Source of the DNA: Pseudomonas lini | GTDB taxonomy: Bacteria > Pseudomonadota > Gammaproteobacteria > Pseudomonadales > Pseudomonadaceae | DNA length: 64,000 nucleotides | Assembly: GCF_964063345.1 (NCBI RefSeq) | Contig: NZ_OZ061318.1 | Location: 248,001-312,000, forward strand | Direction: 5' to 3' | Part shown: in pieces, positions 54,835 through 64,000 of the stretch | How positions within the stretch are numbered: position 1 is the stretch's first letter | Layout: every line of letters begins with the position of its first letter | Notes under the pieces: model-generated | Database searches by the model: none | The model's input: only the letters and a program-made list of their open reading frames with translations | What the model was told of the DNA's origin: nothing | Made by a program: the position numbers and the translations under genes

Positions 54835-57800
54835 CTACTCTCCACCAAGATCGGAAAAGGGTTTAAGCCCACTCAATAATCCATATAAACCGTGCAACGG
54901 CACGGGCAGCCAGGTGGGGCGATTTTCAGCCTCATAGGCCACTTCATAAGCCGCCTTCTCCAGCCCGAACAACGCCAGCGCAGCGTCCTCGCCTTCAGGA
55001 TCTTGCCATGCATGAGCAAGACTAGCTGCCGCCAGCCGATAAGCGTCGACAAATGCTTGCCGCGCCTCTTTCAGATAACGCTCGGCGACCCGTTGACGCG
55101 CTGCCCGGGCATCGGCGGTGTTATCGACGTTATGCACGTTGATCGCCATCGCCGCGGCGTAATCGAAGGAGCGCAACACGCCGCTGACATCTTTATAAGG
55201 GCTGTGTTTGCCTCGGCGCTCATGCAACGGCCGCGCCGGCTCGCCCTCGAAATCGATCAGGTAGGCATCGCCCTTGATCACCAGCACCTGCCCCAGGTGC
55301 AAGTCACCATGGACGCGGATACGCAAACCGCCAGCCGCCTTTTTACCCAGCTCCTGAACATGGCTGAGGATGGCTTTTTTGTTGTCCAGCAATCGACTGA
55401 CCAATGCCTGATCCGCGGCGTTCAGTTCAGCTTGATGCTGCTTGAGTAACTTCAGGGCATGTTCCAGCTGCGCCGCCACGTCCTTGGCCGAGGCCAGGGC
55501 ATCTTTCTGGGTGGTGACCTGTGGAGCGAAGTCCGGGTTGGCGCTCGGGGCTGCTAACACCTGATGCATTTCCCCCAGGCGCTGGCCAAGCATGCCGGCA
55601 AAATCCTTCAGCTCGCCGAGGGCGTTGTAGTGCTGCTCCTGCTCGGACACAGCATCGGCGAGTTCGTCGCGAAGCGCCCGTTCGAGGTTGTTCTGGGTCC
55701 ATTCCCACGCATCGCCCTGATTGCTCAAGTAGCCTTGGGCGATCATCAACAGCGTGTCTTCGCCCGCCGCATCGCGACGAATCACCGACCCCAGCAGTGG
55801 CGAAATATTGCTGAAACCGGCATGGGTCAGGTACGCACTCATTTCCAGCTCCGGGTGCACGCCTGATGCGACCTTGCGGATCAGTTTCAGCACCAGACTG
55901 CTGCCGATCACCACCGAACTGTTGGATTGCTCGGCGGACAGGTACCGCACCTCCGACTCGGCAGTCAGGCCAAGCCTGGCCAGTTCGTCGGTAGGCTCGA
56001 AGCGGATCTCGCCACCGTCCGACGGCAACACCATGCCGGCCTGCATACTCTGCAACACCGCATGAACAAAGCTGTCGAGGCTGAAGGCGTCGGTAATCAA
56101 ACCGACCTGACGGCCGCGTCGGACCCTCGCCAGCGCCAATTGCTGCGGCAACGCCGCGCCGACCTGCTCCTCGGAGATAAAACCGAATGGCAATTGATAG
56201 CGGCTGGTCTGACCGCCACTGGTGACGTCGATTTCACCCAACAGCACTGGATGCTGCGGGTCGCCAAAGCGCACGCCGTAAGCGAGGTTGACGTTGTCGA
56301 TGATGCCGTCCTTGCCGGCGTACCAGCGGCGGTTCTGCAGCCAGCTCGGCAGGATGCCCTGTTCCAGGGTGTGGCGGGACGGCGCTTCGAGCAGCTCTTC
56401 CATCTGTTTCTTCAGCACCAGGGTGGTGAAGTCCGGCAGGCTTTGCGCCGGTTCCACGTGCCAGCTCGGCATTTGGTTTTCCGCCGCCAGCCCGAACCAA
56501 TAGAAACCGTAAGGCGCCAGCGTCAGCAAGAAATTCAACTGGCCGATGGGCGGGAACGCATTGCCGCCAAGCATCTCCACCGGAACCATGCCGACGTAAG
56601 CCGACAGATCCAGTTCCGCCGCTTGCGCGCTGCGGGACACGTTGGCCACGCACAAAATAATCTCGTGCTTGCCGTCCGGGCCGGTGAATTCGCGGGTATA
56701 CGCCAGAATCCGTCGATTGCTCGGCGAGAGCATTTTCAGCGTCCCTCGACCGAAGGCCTTGGACTGCTTGCGTACCGCGAGCATGCGCCGGGTCCAGTTC
56801 AACAATGAATGAGGGTCGCCGGCCTGGGTTTCGACATTGACCGACAGGTAGCCGTATTGCGGGTCCATGATCGGCGGCAGCACCAGGCTGGCCGGGTCGG
56901 CGCGGGAGAAGCCGCCGTTACGGTCGATCGACCACTGCATCGGCGTGCGCACACCGTCGCGGTCGCCGAGGTAGATGTTGTCGCCCATGCCGATTTCATC
57001 GCCGTAATACAGAGTCGGCGTGCCGGGCATCGACAGCAGCAGGCTGTTGAGCAGTTCCACGCGGCGACGATCACGTTCCATCAACGGCGCCAGACGCCGG
57101 CGAATCCCCAGATTGATCCGCGCCCGACGGTCGGCGGCGTAGTAATTCCACAGGTAATCGCGCTCCCGATCGGTGACCATTTCCAGGGTCAGCTCATCGT
57201 GGTTGCGCAGGAAAATAGCCCACTGGCAGTTGGCCGGGATTTCCGGGGTCTGCCGCAGAATGTCGGTGATCGGGAAACGGTCCTCCTGGGCCAGCGCCAT
57301 GTACATGCGCGGCATCAACGGGAAGTGGAACGCCATGTGGCATTCGTCACCGTTCAGGCCCTTTTTGTCGGTGTCACCGAAGTACAGCTGTGTGTCTTCC
57401 GGCCACTGATTGGCCTCGGCCAGCAGCATGCGATCCGGATAATTGGCATCGATTTCGGCACGGATCTGCTTGAGGACATCGTGGGTCTCGGGCAGGTTTT
57501 CGTTGTTGGTGCCGTCGCGCTCGATCAGGTACGGGATCGCGTCCAGCCGCAGTCCGTCGATACCCATGTCGAGCCAGTAACGCATCACCGACAGCACCGC
57601 TTTCATGACCTGCGGGTTGTCGAAGTTCAGGTCCGGTTGGTGCGAATAGAAGCGGTGCCAGAAGTACTGACCGGCCACCGGGTCCCAGGTCCAGTTGGAC
57701 TTTTCGGTGTCGAGAAAGATGATGCGAGTGCCATCGTATTTCTGGTCGTTATCGGACCAGACGTAGAAGTCGCGAGCCGCCGAACCGGGCTTGGCCTTGC

Positions 57801-58176
57801 GCGCGCGCTGGAACCAGGCGTGCTGGTCCGAGGTGTGATTGATGACCAGTTCGGTAATCACCCGCAGGCCGCGTTTATGGGCCTCGGCAATGAAGCGCTT
57901 GGCATCGGCCATGGTGCCGTAGTCAGGGTGCACGCCACGGTATTCGGCGATGTCATAACCATCGTCGCGTCGTGGCGAGGGGTAGAACGGCAACAGCCAG
58001 ATGGTGTTGACGCCCAGATCGGCAATGTAATCGAGTTTGGCGATTAGGCCGGGAAAGTCGCCGATCCCGTCATTGTTGGAGTCGAAAAAAGACTTAACGT
58101 GAACCTGGTAGATCACCGCATCCTTGTACCAGAGCGGATCCTTGATAAAGGTGGCTGACCTGGGTTTCTTCGCCAT
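54835..58176 (-). CDS. treS: Trehalose synthase fused to maltokinase
   Basis: A 1,113-residue fusion. Residues about 10-560 are a GH13 trehalose synthase that interconverts trehalose and maltose: [60 protein letters not shown] with the nucleophile Asp, [16 protein letters not shown] with the acid Glu, and [20 protein letters not shown]. Residues about 620-1100 are a Pep2-type maltokinase that makes maltose 1-phosphate with [19 protein letters not shown], catalytic loop [15 protein letters not shown] and [12 protein letters not shown]. The product feeds GlgE. The fusion is usual in Pseudomonas. AGGAG precedes the ATG. Confidence 0.95.
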   Translation of the reverse strand: MAKKPRSATFIKDPLWYKDAVIYQVHVKSFFDSNNDGIGDFPGLIAKLDYIADLGVNTIWLLPFYPSPRRDDGYDIAEYRGVHPDYGTMADAKRFIAEAHKRGLRVITELVINHTSDQHAWFQRARKAKPGSAARDFYVWSDNDQKYDGTRIIFLDTEKSNWTWDPVAGQYFWHRFYSHQPDLNFDNPQVMKAVLSVMRYWLDMGIDGLRLDAIPYLIERDGTNNENLPETHDVLKQIRAEIDANYPDRMLLAEANQWPEDTQLYFGDTDKKGLNGDECHMAFHFPLMPRMYMALAQEDRFPITDILRQTPEIPANCQWAIFLRNHDELTLEMVTDRERDYLWNYYAADRRARINLGIRRRLAPLMERDRRRVELLNSLLLSMPGTPTLYYGDEIGMGDNIYLGDRDGVRTPMQWSIDRNGGFSRADPASLVLPPIMDPQYGYLSVNVETQAGDPHSLLNWTRRMLAVRKQSKAFGRGTLKMLSPSNRRILAYTREFTGPDGKHEIILCVANVSRSAQAAELDLSAYVGMVPVEMLGGNAFPPIGQLNFLLTLAPYGFYWFGLAAENQMPSWHVEPAQSLPDFTTLVLKKQMEELLEAPSRHTLEQGILPSWLQNRRWYAGKDGIIDNVNLAYGVRFGDPQHPVLLGEIDVTSGGQTSRYQLPFGFISEEQVGAALPQQLALARVRRGRQVGLITDAFSLDSFVHAVLQSMQAGMVLPSDGGEIRFEPTDELARLGLTAESEVRYLSAEQSNSSVVIGSSLVLKLIRKVASGVHPELEMSAYLTHAGFSNISPLLGSVIRRDAAGEDTLLMIAQGYLSNQGDAWEWTQNNLERALRDELADAVSEQEQHYNALGELKDFAGMLGQRLGEMHQVLAAPSANPDFAPQVTTQKDALASAKDVAAQLEHALKLLKQHQAELNAADQALVSRLLDNKKAILSHVQELGKKAAGGLRIRVHGDLHLGQVLVIKGDAYLIDFEGEPARPLHERRGKHSPYKDVSGVLRSFDYAAAMAINVHNVDNTADARAARQRVAERYLKEARQAFVDAYRLAAASLAHAWQDPEGEDAALALFGLEKAAYEVAYEAENRPTWLPVPLHGLYGLLSGLKPFSDLGGE

Positions 58177-58242
58177 TTGTAACTCCTGTTGAATTCAATA
58201 AAGCCACTAAGGCGAAACACTCTGCTGCCGAGGGTGGCTCTT

Positions 58243-58365
58243 TGTGGCGAGGGAGCTTGCTCCCGCTGGGTTGCGCAGCAACCCCATTGCAGTTCATCAG
58301 TTGCACCGCATTCACCGGGTTTGCGACTGCTTCGCAGCCGAGCGGGAGCAAGCTCCCTCGCCACA
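58243..58365. repeat. REPIN between glgE and treS
   Basis: Arms TGTGGCGAGGGAGCTTGCTC and GAGCAAGCTCCCTCGCCACA, inner GCTGGGTTGCGCAGCAACCC and CGACTGCTTCGCAGCCG, middle about 45 bp. It lies in the 205-bp gap between glgE and treS, so it would be transcribed if they are one operon. Confidence 0.9.
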
Positions 58366-58381
58366 GGGAAGCGCGGTGTAT

Positions 58382-60379
58382 TCAAGAGGCAGATATCCTC
58401 CAAATCCCGAACGGTAGATGCCACGGTTCGATCCGCATGAACTGGTACTTGCCGTGCCAGGTCCAGCGGTGACCATTCATCAAGTCTTCGCCGTGGGTGC
58501 TGGCATCGTCGGGCAGGCCCATTTCCCACAGGGGCAATTCAAAGTTCGCCTCCTGGGCGTGATGCGGATCGAGGCTGACCGCCACCAGAATGAAATTGCT
58601 GCCGTCGTCGCTGCGTTTGCCGAAGTACAGAATGTTGTCGTTCCAGGCGTTGTATACCTTCAGGCCCAAATGCGAGTGCAACGCCGGGTTCTGGCGGCGG
58701 ATGCGGTTGAGCTGGGCGATTTCGGCAATGATGTTGCCCGGCGCGTTGAAGTCCCGTGGGCGGATTTCGTACTTCTCGGAATTGAGGTATTCCTCCCGGC
58801 CCGGCACCGGTGCCGCTTCACACAGTTCAAAACCCGAATACATGCCCCACAGCCCGGAGCCCATGGTCGCCAGCGCGGCACGAATCAGAAAACCGGCGCG
58901 CCCGGATTCATGCAGGAACGCCGGGTTGATGTCCGGCGTGTTGACGAAAAAATTCGGCCGGTAGCATTCACGCCACGGCGATTCATTCAGTTCGGTGAAA
59001 TAGGTTGCCAGCTCGGCCTTGGTGTTGCGCCAGGTGAAATAGGTGTAGCTCTGGGAGTAACCGACTTTGCCCAGGCGCGCCATCATCGCCGGCGTGGTAA
59101 AGGCTTCAGCCAGAAAGATCACCTCGGGGTACAGCGCCCGCACATCGGCGATCATCCACTGCCAGAACGGCAACGGTTTGGTGTGAGGGTTATCGACGCG
59201 AAACAGCTTCACGCCCTCCTTGACCCAGCCCACGACGATGTCGCGCAACTCGATCCACAGGCTGGGAATCGCGTCCACGGCATAGAAATCGACGTTGACG
59301 ATGTCCTGGTATTTCTTCGGCGGGTTCTCGGCGTATTTGATCGTGCCGTCCGGCCGCCAATTGAACCAGCCCGGATGCTGTTTGAGCCACGGGTGATCCT
59401 GGGAACACTGAATCGCAAAGTCGAGAGCGATTTCCAGCCCATGCTCAGCGGCCGCCGCGACGAGCCGGCGAAAGTCCTCGCGAGTGCCCAGTTCCGAGTG
59501 GATCGCTTCATGCCCGCCCTCTTCACTGCCGATGGCGTAAGGGCTGCCCGGATCGTCGGGGCCGGCGATCAACGAGTTGTTCGGGCCTTTGCGGTAACTG
59601 CGGCCGATCGGGTGGATCGGCGTGAAATACAGCACGTCGAAGCCCATGTCCTGGATCATCGGCAGCCGCGAATGCACATCGTTGAACGTGCCGTGGCGAG
59701 CCGGATCATCAGTGATTGAGCGCGGAAACAGTTCATACCAACTGGCGAACTGCGCCAGCGCTCGTTCTACGTCCACCGGGTATTCAGGGCTCAGGCTCAG
59801 GAAGGGGCGATGGTCGGCCTGGGCCATCAAGTCCGCGCTACGCTGGTGCAAAAACAAAGCGACCTGCTCGGTTTCGAGCAGACCGGACAATTCATGGTGC
59901 AACGCCGCCAGTTGTTCACTGAGCAGGCCTTCGCAGCGTTCGGCGGCCTGCTGAACGTGAGTGCGCCCTTCCTGCAGCTCCAGGCTGACCGAGACGCCAG
60001 CGACGTGCTTTTTCTCCAGCTCATAACTAAAGCTGGCGAACTGATCGATCCAGGCTTCGAGGCAGAACACATAGCGGCCCTGCTTCTTGACACGAAACTG
60101 GCCCTGCCAGCCGTTATTGCCCAGATCGGCCATCACCTCGCTCTGCCAGGTTTCGTCGCCGTCGGCACGCCAGCGAATGCGCACGGCCAGTTTGTCGTGA
60201 CCGTCGGCAAACACTTTGCTGGTCACCACCACGTCCTGATCAATCACGGCTTTAACGGCGAATTGCCCGCCATCGAGGGTCGGCATGGTGTTTTCAATCA
60301 CGATCCGCGGTAGGAGTAATGCCTGAGACAGCGGGATATGCGGGTTGTAGCTCAGTTCTGTGGGTTTTTCAGCGGTCAT
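58382..60379 (-). CDS. glgE: Alpha-1,4-glucan:maltose-1-phosphate maltosyltransferase
   Basis: A 665-residue GH13_3 enzyme that extends alpha-1,4-glucan with maltose 1-phosphate, releasing phosphate. The N-terminal domain (PRIVIENTMPTLDGGQFAVK) is followed by DVLYFTPIHPIGRSYRKGPN, LEIALDFAIQCSQDHPWLKQ, VKLFRVDNPHTKPLPFWQWM with the nucleophile Asp, and VIFLAEAFTTPAMMARLGKV with the acid Glu, all GlgE signatures. The start is ATG at 60379 with AAGGAGAG ten bases upstream; 28 more open codons upstream look non-coding. It heads the minus-strand block. A candidate AlgU promoter lies about 90-118 bases upstream. Confidence 0.95.
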   Translation of the reverse strand: MTAEKPTELSYNPHIPLSQALLLPRIVIENTMPTLDGGQFAVKAVIDQDVVVTSKVFADGHDKLAVRIRWRADGDETWQSEVMADLGNNGWQGQFRVKKQGRYVFCLEAWIDQFASFSYELEKKHVAGVSVSLELQEGRTHVQQAAERCEGLLSEQLAALHHELSGLLETEQVALFLHQRSADLMAQADHRPFLSLSPEYPVDVERALAQFASWYELFPRSITDDPARHGTFNDVHSRLPMIQDMGFDVLYFTPIHPIGRSYRKGPNNSLIAGPDDPGSPYAIGSEEGGHEAIHSELGTREDFRRLVAAAAEHGLEIALDFAIQCSQDHPWLKQHPGWFNWRPDGTIKYAENPPKKYQDIVNVDFYAVDAIPSLWIELRDIVVGWVKEGVKLFRVDNPHTKPLPFWQWMIADVRALYPEVIFLAEAFTTPAMMARLGKVGYSQSYTYFTWRNTKAELATYFTELNESPWRECYRPNFFVNTPDINPAFLHESGRAGFLIRAALATMGSGLWGMYSGFELCEAAPVPGREEYLNSEKYEIRPRDFNAPGNIIAEIAQLNRIRRQNPALHSHLGLKVYNAWNDNILYFGKRSDDGSNFILVAVSLDPHHAQEANFELPLWEMGLPDDASTHGEDLMNGHRWTWHGKYQFMRIEPWHLPFGIWRISAS

Positions 60380-60469
60380 CGAGCATCTCTCCTTAACGCC
60401 CCAAGGACGCTCTTGTGCCTGGTCGTCGTTCACCCGAAGCGGTCTGCCCCGAGATGAACTCACTTAAGT

Positions 60470-60497
60470 TCCGAACAGCAGGCGCCGGTAAAAGTTC
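60470..60497 (-). promoter_or_regulatory. Candidate AlgU (sigma-22) promoter for glgE
   Basis: On the minus strand GAACTT is followed after 17 bases by TCGGA, close to the AlgU/RpoE consensus GAACTT-N16/17-TCTGA. It would give a leader of about 85 bases before glgE. Adjacent is a GAACT-N6-AGTTC inverted repeat at 60455-60470. Confidence 0.35.
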
Positions 60498-60595
60498 AGA
60501 GGGATTTGCCAAGTCTTTCGGGGAATCAAATTCCCTGCGTATGGGTCAATCAACTTAAGCACGACTCACGCCATCTGCCACTGGAGACTGTTTCG

Positions 60596-60769
60596 ATGAG
60601 TATTCCTATCCCCGCCGAGACACCCGATCCGAACATCGATGAGCCGACGATTCCGCCAACCCCACCGACCGAACCCGGCCCCATCCCCGAGCAGGAACCA
60701 CCCGGCACCAGCCCGCCACCCCGGGAAGAGCCGCCGAGCTCCCAGCCGCCGCAGATCGTGAGTCCGTGA
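60596..60769 (+). CDS. Small proline-rich protein (57 aa)
   Basis: A 57-residue protein made largely of Pro, Glu, Ser and Thr (IPIPAETPDPNIDEPTIPPT at the start, PPPREEPPSSQPPQ at the end), without signal peptide or hydrophobic segment; it should be disordered. CTGGAG lies about 11 bases before the ATG. It is divergent from glgE across a 216-bp region. Similar short proline-rich proteins are annotated as hypothetical in pseudomonads. Function unknown. Confidence 0.6.
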   Translation: MSIPIPAETPDPNIDEPTIPPTPPTEPGPIPEQEPPGTSPPPREEPPSSQPPQIVSP

Positions 60770-60797
60770 ACAATGCCCCCGACGCGTGAAGGTTCAT

Positions 60798-61298
60798 TTA
60801 CGGGCTGCGATCCTTTTCAATCTGGCGCACCACGACAGGCATCACACCGAGAATCACCAACGCCAGCAACGTACTGAGCACCGCCGTCGCCTCGCGACCC
60901 ATCCCGGCCGACACACCAATGGCCGCCGTCATCCACAACCCGGCGGCGGTGGTCAGGCCTTTGACGTGAGCCTCGTCGCCATCGGTGTTTTTCAGGATAG
61001 TCCCGGCCCCGAGAAAACCGATGCCGGCGATCACGCCCTGCACCACGCGGCTCATGGCATCGGCCTGGGATCCTGACATCTGCGGTACCAACACAAACAA
61101 CGCCGCGCCCAGCGCCACCAACATATGGGTGCGAATCCCGGCGGCCTTGCCCTTCTGCTCACGTTCGAAACCGAGAATGCCGCCCAGCAAGGCGGCCATT
61201 AGCAATCGCACCGTAATGCGCGTCAGCTGAGAAGCATCGCCAATGTCGGCGAACTCCGCTTGCAGCGTCACCCAAACCTCGTGCCACCAGGCGTCCAT
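60798..61298 (-). CDS. MgtC/SapB family membrane protein
   Basis: A 166-residue inner-membrane protein of the MgtC/SapB family. Conserved blocks are LLMAALLGGILGFEREQKGK, AAGIRTHMLVALGAALFVLV, VVQGVIAGIGFLGAGTILK and VKGLTTAAGLWMTAAIGVSA; there are about four to five transmembrane helices. It lacks the long C-terminal ACT-like domain of virulence MgtC, so it is the SapB-like short form. MgtC proteins influence ATP synthase and survival at low Mg2+ or in macrophages; short forms are less studied. Start ATG 61298 with AAGGA upstream. Confidence 0.9.
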   Translation of the reverse strand: MDAWWHEVWVTLQAEFADIGDASQLTRITVRLLMAALLGGILGFEREQKGKAAGIRTHMLVALGAALFVLVPQMSGSQADAMSRVVQGVIAGIGFLGAGTILKNTDGDEAHVKGLTTAAGLWMTAAIGVSAGMGREATAVLSTLLALVILGVMPVVVRQIEKDRSP

Positions 61299-61428
61299 GG
61301 CGCAGTCCTTGTGATGATGTAATGACTCGATAGAGGATGGACCGCACCCACCATTAATCGGTTGCACAGAACGATGACCGGAGGATGCGTCCTAACACTT
61401 CAGAATCCGCCGAAAAAAGGACGCCTCC

Positions 61429-61662
61429 ATGACCGTGCGCATCGAAAACCAGACTTGCTTCTTCATCACCCAAAACGGCGAAGAAATCCGTCTTTGTCCC
61501 GACGTGACCATCATCACCGACGGGGAAAAATCCATGTCGATGGTCGACCTCGACGGCCAGCACATCTACATCACCGAAGCAGAAGCCGATGCATTGACCG
61601 TAGCAGGCGCAGTGGACGGTCGCCGGCATTTGAAGGCCACGGACAGTGATTCGGTGATTTGA
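61429..61662 (+). CDS. DUF3203 family protein
   Basis: A 77-residue protein matching the Pseudomonas DUF3203 family: MTVRIENQTCFFITQNGEEI, then VDLDGQHIYITEAEADALTV and AGAVDGRRHLKATDSD. It is a beta-rich small domain without signal or membrane segment. AAAAAGGACG precedes the ATG. Function unknown. It is divergent from mgtC-like gene and lies 196 bp before ccoG. Confidence 0.75.
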   Translation: MTVRIENQTCFFITQNGEEIRLCPDVTIITDGEKSMSMVDLDGQHIYITEAEADALTVAGAVDGRRHLKATDSDSVI

Positions 61663-61857
61663 CTGACCCGCATCAACACACGCCGCAAACACCTGGCATA
61701 GGTGTTTGTGGCCAGCCGTTACGGGTGCATCAAGTTGTCGCAGGCAGGCGCCAGCAACTCATCTGATCTGCTTTTTATTGATTTAGCTGAACCTGTTATG
61801 CAAACAGATCGCTGGTCATAGTGCTCAGGCCTGATGGAGGCTGATGAGCGAAAGACC

Positions 61858-63288
61858 ATGAGCGATAGAATCCCCGTCCGAACCGTTGAACCTGCCTCAT
61901 TTATAAAAAGCAATGAGCCTTTGCGCCCAAAGATAAAGTCAAAATCCAGCGACAACCTGATCCACACCCGCAGCTTCACGGGCTTGTTTCGTACCCTGCG
62001 CATGAGCGGCACGGGGTTTCTGTTTTTGCTGTTTTTCGGCACGGTGTGGCTGAACTGGGGTGGCCGCCAGGCGGTGCTCTGGGACCTTAGCGAAAGCAAA
62101 TTCCACATCTTCGGCGCGACCTTCTGGCCACAGGATTTCATTCTGCTGTCGGCGCTGCTGATCATTGCCGCGTTCGGCCTGTTTGCGATCACCGTTTTTG
62201 CGGGCCGTGTCTGGTGCGGTTACACCTGCCCGCAGAGTTCCTGGACCTGGATCTTCATGTGGTGCGAGAAGCTCACCGAAGGCGAGCGCAACCAACGGAT
62301 CAAACTGCAAGCTGCGCCCTGGGGCCTGAACAAACTGATCCGCCGCTCGGCCAAACATACCCTGTGGCTGGCGATCAGCCTGCTGACTGGCCTGACCTTT
62401 GTCGGCTACTTCACACCGATCCGTCCGCTGGCCGAAGAACTGCTGACCTTGCAAATCGGCGGTGTCAGCCTGTTCTGGGTGCTGTTCTTTACCGGGGCCA
62501 CTTACATCAATGCCGGTTGGCTGCGCGAAGCGGTGTGCATGCACATGTGCCCGTATGCGCGATTCCAGAGCGTGATGTTCGACAAAGACACCCTGACCAT
62601 TTCCTATGACGTAGCCCGCGGCGAAAACCGTGGCCCGCGCAAACGTGACATCAAACCCACCGAGGTCGGACTGGGTGATTGCATCGATTGCCAATTGTGC
62701 GTGCAGGTCTGCCCGACCGGCATCGACATTCGCGACGGCTTGCAGATGGAATGCATCGGTTGCGCCGCGTGCATCGACGCCTGTGATTCGATCATGGACA
62801 AAATGGGCTACGCCCGTGGGCTGATCAGCTACACCTCGGAGCATGAGTTGCAGGGTGGCAAGACCCACCTGCTGCGCCCGCGCTTGATCGGCTACAGCGC
62901 GGTGCTGCTGGTAATGATCGGCGCCCTCGTCCTGGCGCTGGTGGAGCGGCCGATGGTGTCGCTGGACGTGAGCAAGGACCGTGGCCTGTTCCGCGAGAAC
63001 AGTGAAGGCCAGATCGAAAACATCTACAGCCTGAAGGTCATCAACAAGACCCAGCAACGTCAGGATTATCGATTGACGCTGGTCGACGGCGATGGCTTCC
63101 AGCTGCAAGGCAAGAGCGAATTGAGCCTGGCCCCCGGTGAGATCGTCGACGTGCCGGTGTCGGTGGCCATGACCACGGATCGCCCGAGCAGCAGCTCGCA
63201 GACCATCAGTTTCAAGGTTGTCGACAATGATGAACCGGACATCTACAGCGTGGCCAAGAGCCGGTTTGTTTCGCCGATGAACCGTTGA
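61858..63288 (+). CDS. ccoG: Cytochrome c oxidase accessory protein CcoG (FixG/RdxA)
   Basis: A 476-residue polyferredoxin-like membrane protein needed for copper delivery to cbb3 oxidase CcoN, where CcoG reduces Cu(II). It has about five transmembrane helices; CGYTCPQSSWTWIFMWCEKL is the conserved CxxxCP site, and two [4Fe-4S] motifs are CIDCQLCVQVCPTGIDIRDG and CIGCAACIDACDSIMDKMGY. A C-terminal periplasmic IgG-like FixG_C domain (SLKVINKTQQRQDYRLTLVD) ends the protein. The cbb3 operon itself is not in the window. The ATG at 61858 is favoured by homology; ATG 61834 has no better ribosome site. Confidence 0.93.
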   Translation: MSDRIPVRTVEPASFIKSNEPLRPKIKSKSSDNLIHTRSFTGLFRTLRMSGTGFLFLLFFGTVWLNWGGRQAVLWDLSESKFHIFGATFWPQDFILLSALLIIAAFGLFAITVFAGRVWCGYTCPQSSWTWIFMWCEKLTEGERNQRIKLQAAPWGLNKLIRRSAKHTLWLAISLLTGLTFVGYFTPIRPLAEELLTLQIGGVSLFWVLFFTGATYINAGWLREAVCMHMCPYARFQSVMFDKDTLTISYDVARGENRGPRKRDIKPTEVGLGDCIDCQLCVQVCPTGIDIRDGLQMECIGCAACIDACDSIMDKMGYARGLISYTSEHELQGGKTHLLRPRLIGYSAVLLVMIGALVLALVERPMVSLDVSKDRGLFRENSEGQIENIYSLKVINKTQQRQDYRLTLVDGDGFQLQGKSELSLAPGEIVDVPVSVAMTTDRPSSSSQTISFKVVDNDEPDIYSVAKSRFVSPMNR

Positions 63289-63341
63289 GCCTTTAAGATG
63301 CACTTCTCTGTCAGATGCAGTCCTCTGTCAGATGCTGTCTC

Positions 63342-63435
63342 TGTGGCGAGGGAGCTTGCTCCCGCTGGGGTGCGAAGCGCCCCCAAAAATTTACGACTGC
63401 TACGCAGCCGAGCGGGAGCAAGCTCCCTCGCCACA
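63342..63435. repeat. REPIN between ccoG and the MocR gene
   Basis: Arms TGTGGCGAGGGAGCTTGCTC and GAGCAAGCTCCCTCGCCACA with inner GCGAAGCGCCCCC / CTACGCAGCCG partly paired. Middle is only about 20 bp. Confidence 0.88.
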
Positions 63436-63473
63436 AAAGAGTACCCCATGAATACCTTCAAACCAGGCACTAG

Positions 63474-64000
63474 ATGAAACGCTACGAAAAATTCGCCGAC
63501 GACATCGCTGAACTGATCCGCTCCGGCGTCCTCGGTCCCGGCCAGCGGGTGCCATCGGTGCGCTACGCCAGCCAGACCTACGGCGTCAGCCCGTCCACCG
63601 TGTTCCAGGCCTATTACCTGCTCGAACGCCGCGGCCTGATCCGCGCCCGGCCGCGTTCCGGTTACTTCGTCAATGCGCATGCACCGAGCCCGTTCTCGGA
63701 GCCGGTGATCAGCAGCCAGGTCAACGAGTCCACCAAAGTCGACGTCAGTGAACTGGTGTTCTCGGTGCTGGACTCGATCAAGGATCCGAACACCGTGCCC
63801 TTCGGCTCGGCTTTCCCGAGCCCCACGCTGTTCCCGCTGCAACGGTTGTCCCGCTCGCTGATCAGCGCCGCCCGGAAAATCGACCCGAGCATGGTCGTCA
63901 CCGACATGTCGCCGGGTAACCCCCAGCTGCGTCGACAAATCGCCCTGCGCTACATGGTCGGCGGGCTGATGTTGCCCATGGAAGAGCTGCTGATCACCAG
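63474..64000 (+). CDS. MocR-type GntR/aminotransferase regulator (partial)
   Basis: The first 175 codons of a gene cut by the right edge. Residues 1-65 form a GntR winged helix (FADDIAELIRSGVLGPGQRV, then PSVRYASQTYGVSPSTVFQA and YYLLERRGLIRARPRSGYFV). From about residue 110 the fold-type-I aminotransferase domain begins (FGSAFPSPTLFPLQRLSRSL, then DMSPGNPQLRRQIALRYMVG). MocR regulators use a PLP-binding domain to sense amino-acid-like ligands; targets vary (vitamin B6, GABA, taurine). The start is ATG at 63474; the target gene, if adjacent, lies outside the window. Confidence 0.88.
   Translation, partial: MKRYEKFADDIAELIRSGVLGPGQRVPSVRYASQTYGVSPSTVFQAYYLLERRGLIRARPRSGYFVNAHAPSPFSEPVISSQVNESTKVDVSELVFSVLDSIKDPNTVPFGSAFPSPTLFPLQRLSRSLISAARKIDPSMVVTDMSPGNPQLRRQIALRYMVGGLMLPMEELLIT

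Noticed and set aside
56809..58047. 412-codon plus-strand open frame opposite treS, and similar ones opposite glgE (58418-59719) and ccoG (61939-63303)
   Set aside because: All are mirror frames of strongly supported genes and contain no recognisable protein motif.

Overview
The window is a stretch of chromosome from a fluorescent Pseudomonas of the P. fluorescens group. The support is the high-GC coding, the near-exact agreement of several products with Pseudomonas proteins (PvdQ, DpkA, the TreS-maltokinase fusion, CptA, DUF3203), and eleven Pseudomonas-type REP/REPIN palindromes lying between genes. I see no rRNA, tRNA, transposase, phage gene or CRISPR array. Both ends cut genes: an NhaB antiporter tail on the left and the first half of a MocR-type regulator on the right.

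Layout. 1-16.8 kb is mostly core and housekeeping: nhaB end; a minus-strand operon gnd-zwf-HAD phosphatase (oxidative pentose phosphate branch); cptA (phosphoethanolamine transferase); GNAT, DinB and AFG1/ZapE genes enclosed by two near-identical inverted REPINs; NTF2-like and YafY/WYL regulator genes; a LEA-type lipoprotein; a PhoD-like phosphatase; a nitrilase divergent from a LysR regulator; DUF883; and dpkA. 17.0-21.9 kb is one giant gene (about 1,606 codons) for a dermonecrotic-toxin-like (DUF6543-like) protein with four internal repeats and a C-terminal HEFSH metalloprotease motif. 22.1-26.6 kb holds an orphan FecR anti-sigma-like gene, pvdQ (pyoverdine maturation and AHL acylase) with a candidate PvdS promoter, a Fur-like winged-helix gene and two tiny membrane/lipoprotein genes.

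26.9-34.0 kb is the most unusual part: a compact, probably co-transcribed five-gene set made of an MFS exporter, a LuxE-like acyl-adenylating enzyme, a fusion of a LuxC acyl reductase with a PaaK-like ligase, a second PaaK-like ligase and a GNAT-domain protein. There is no luciferase (LuxAB), so the set looks like an uncharacterised carboxylate-activating/reducing biosynthetic operon with its own efflux pump. Its 3' edge abuts the degraded C-terminus of a LysR gene, which suggests the segment was inserted. 34.4-37.5 kb has DUF411, YqaA, a secreted alpha/beta hydrolase and a D-2-hydroxyacid dehydrogenase.

38.1-60.4 kb is the complete GlgE-type alpha-glucan/trehalose system in two convergent blocks: glgA-treZ-malQ-treY-DUF2934-glgX on the plus strand and glgE-treS-glgB on the minus strand. 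A PIG-L deacetylase, an endonuclease/exonuclease/phosphatase protein and an autotransporter-type beta-barrel lie between them. TreS makes maltose from trehalose and phosphorylates it, GlgE polymerises maltose 1-phosphate, GlgB branches the glucan, GlgX debranches it, TreY/TreZ turn maltodextrin back into trehalose, and MalQ recycles short ends. No glgC is present in the window. 60.6-64 kb holds a small proline-rich protein, MgtC/SapB, DUF3203, ccoG and the start of the MocR regulator.
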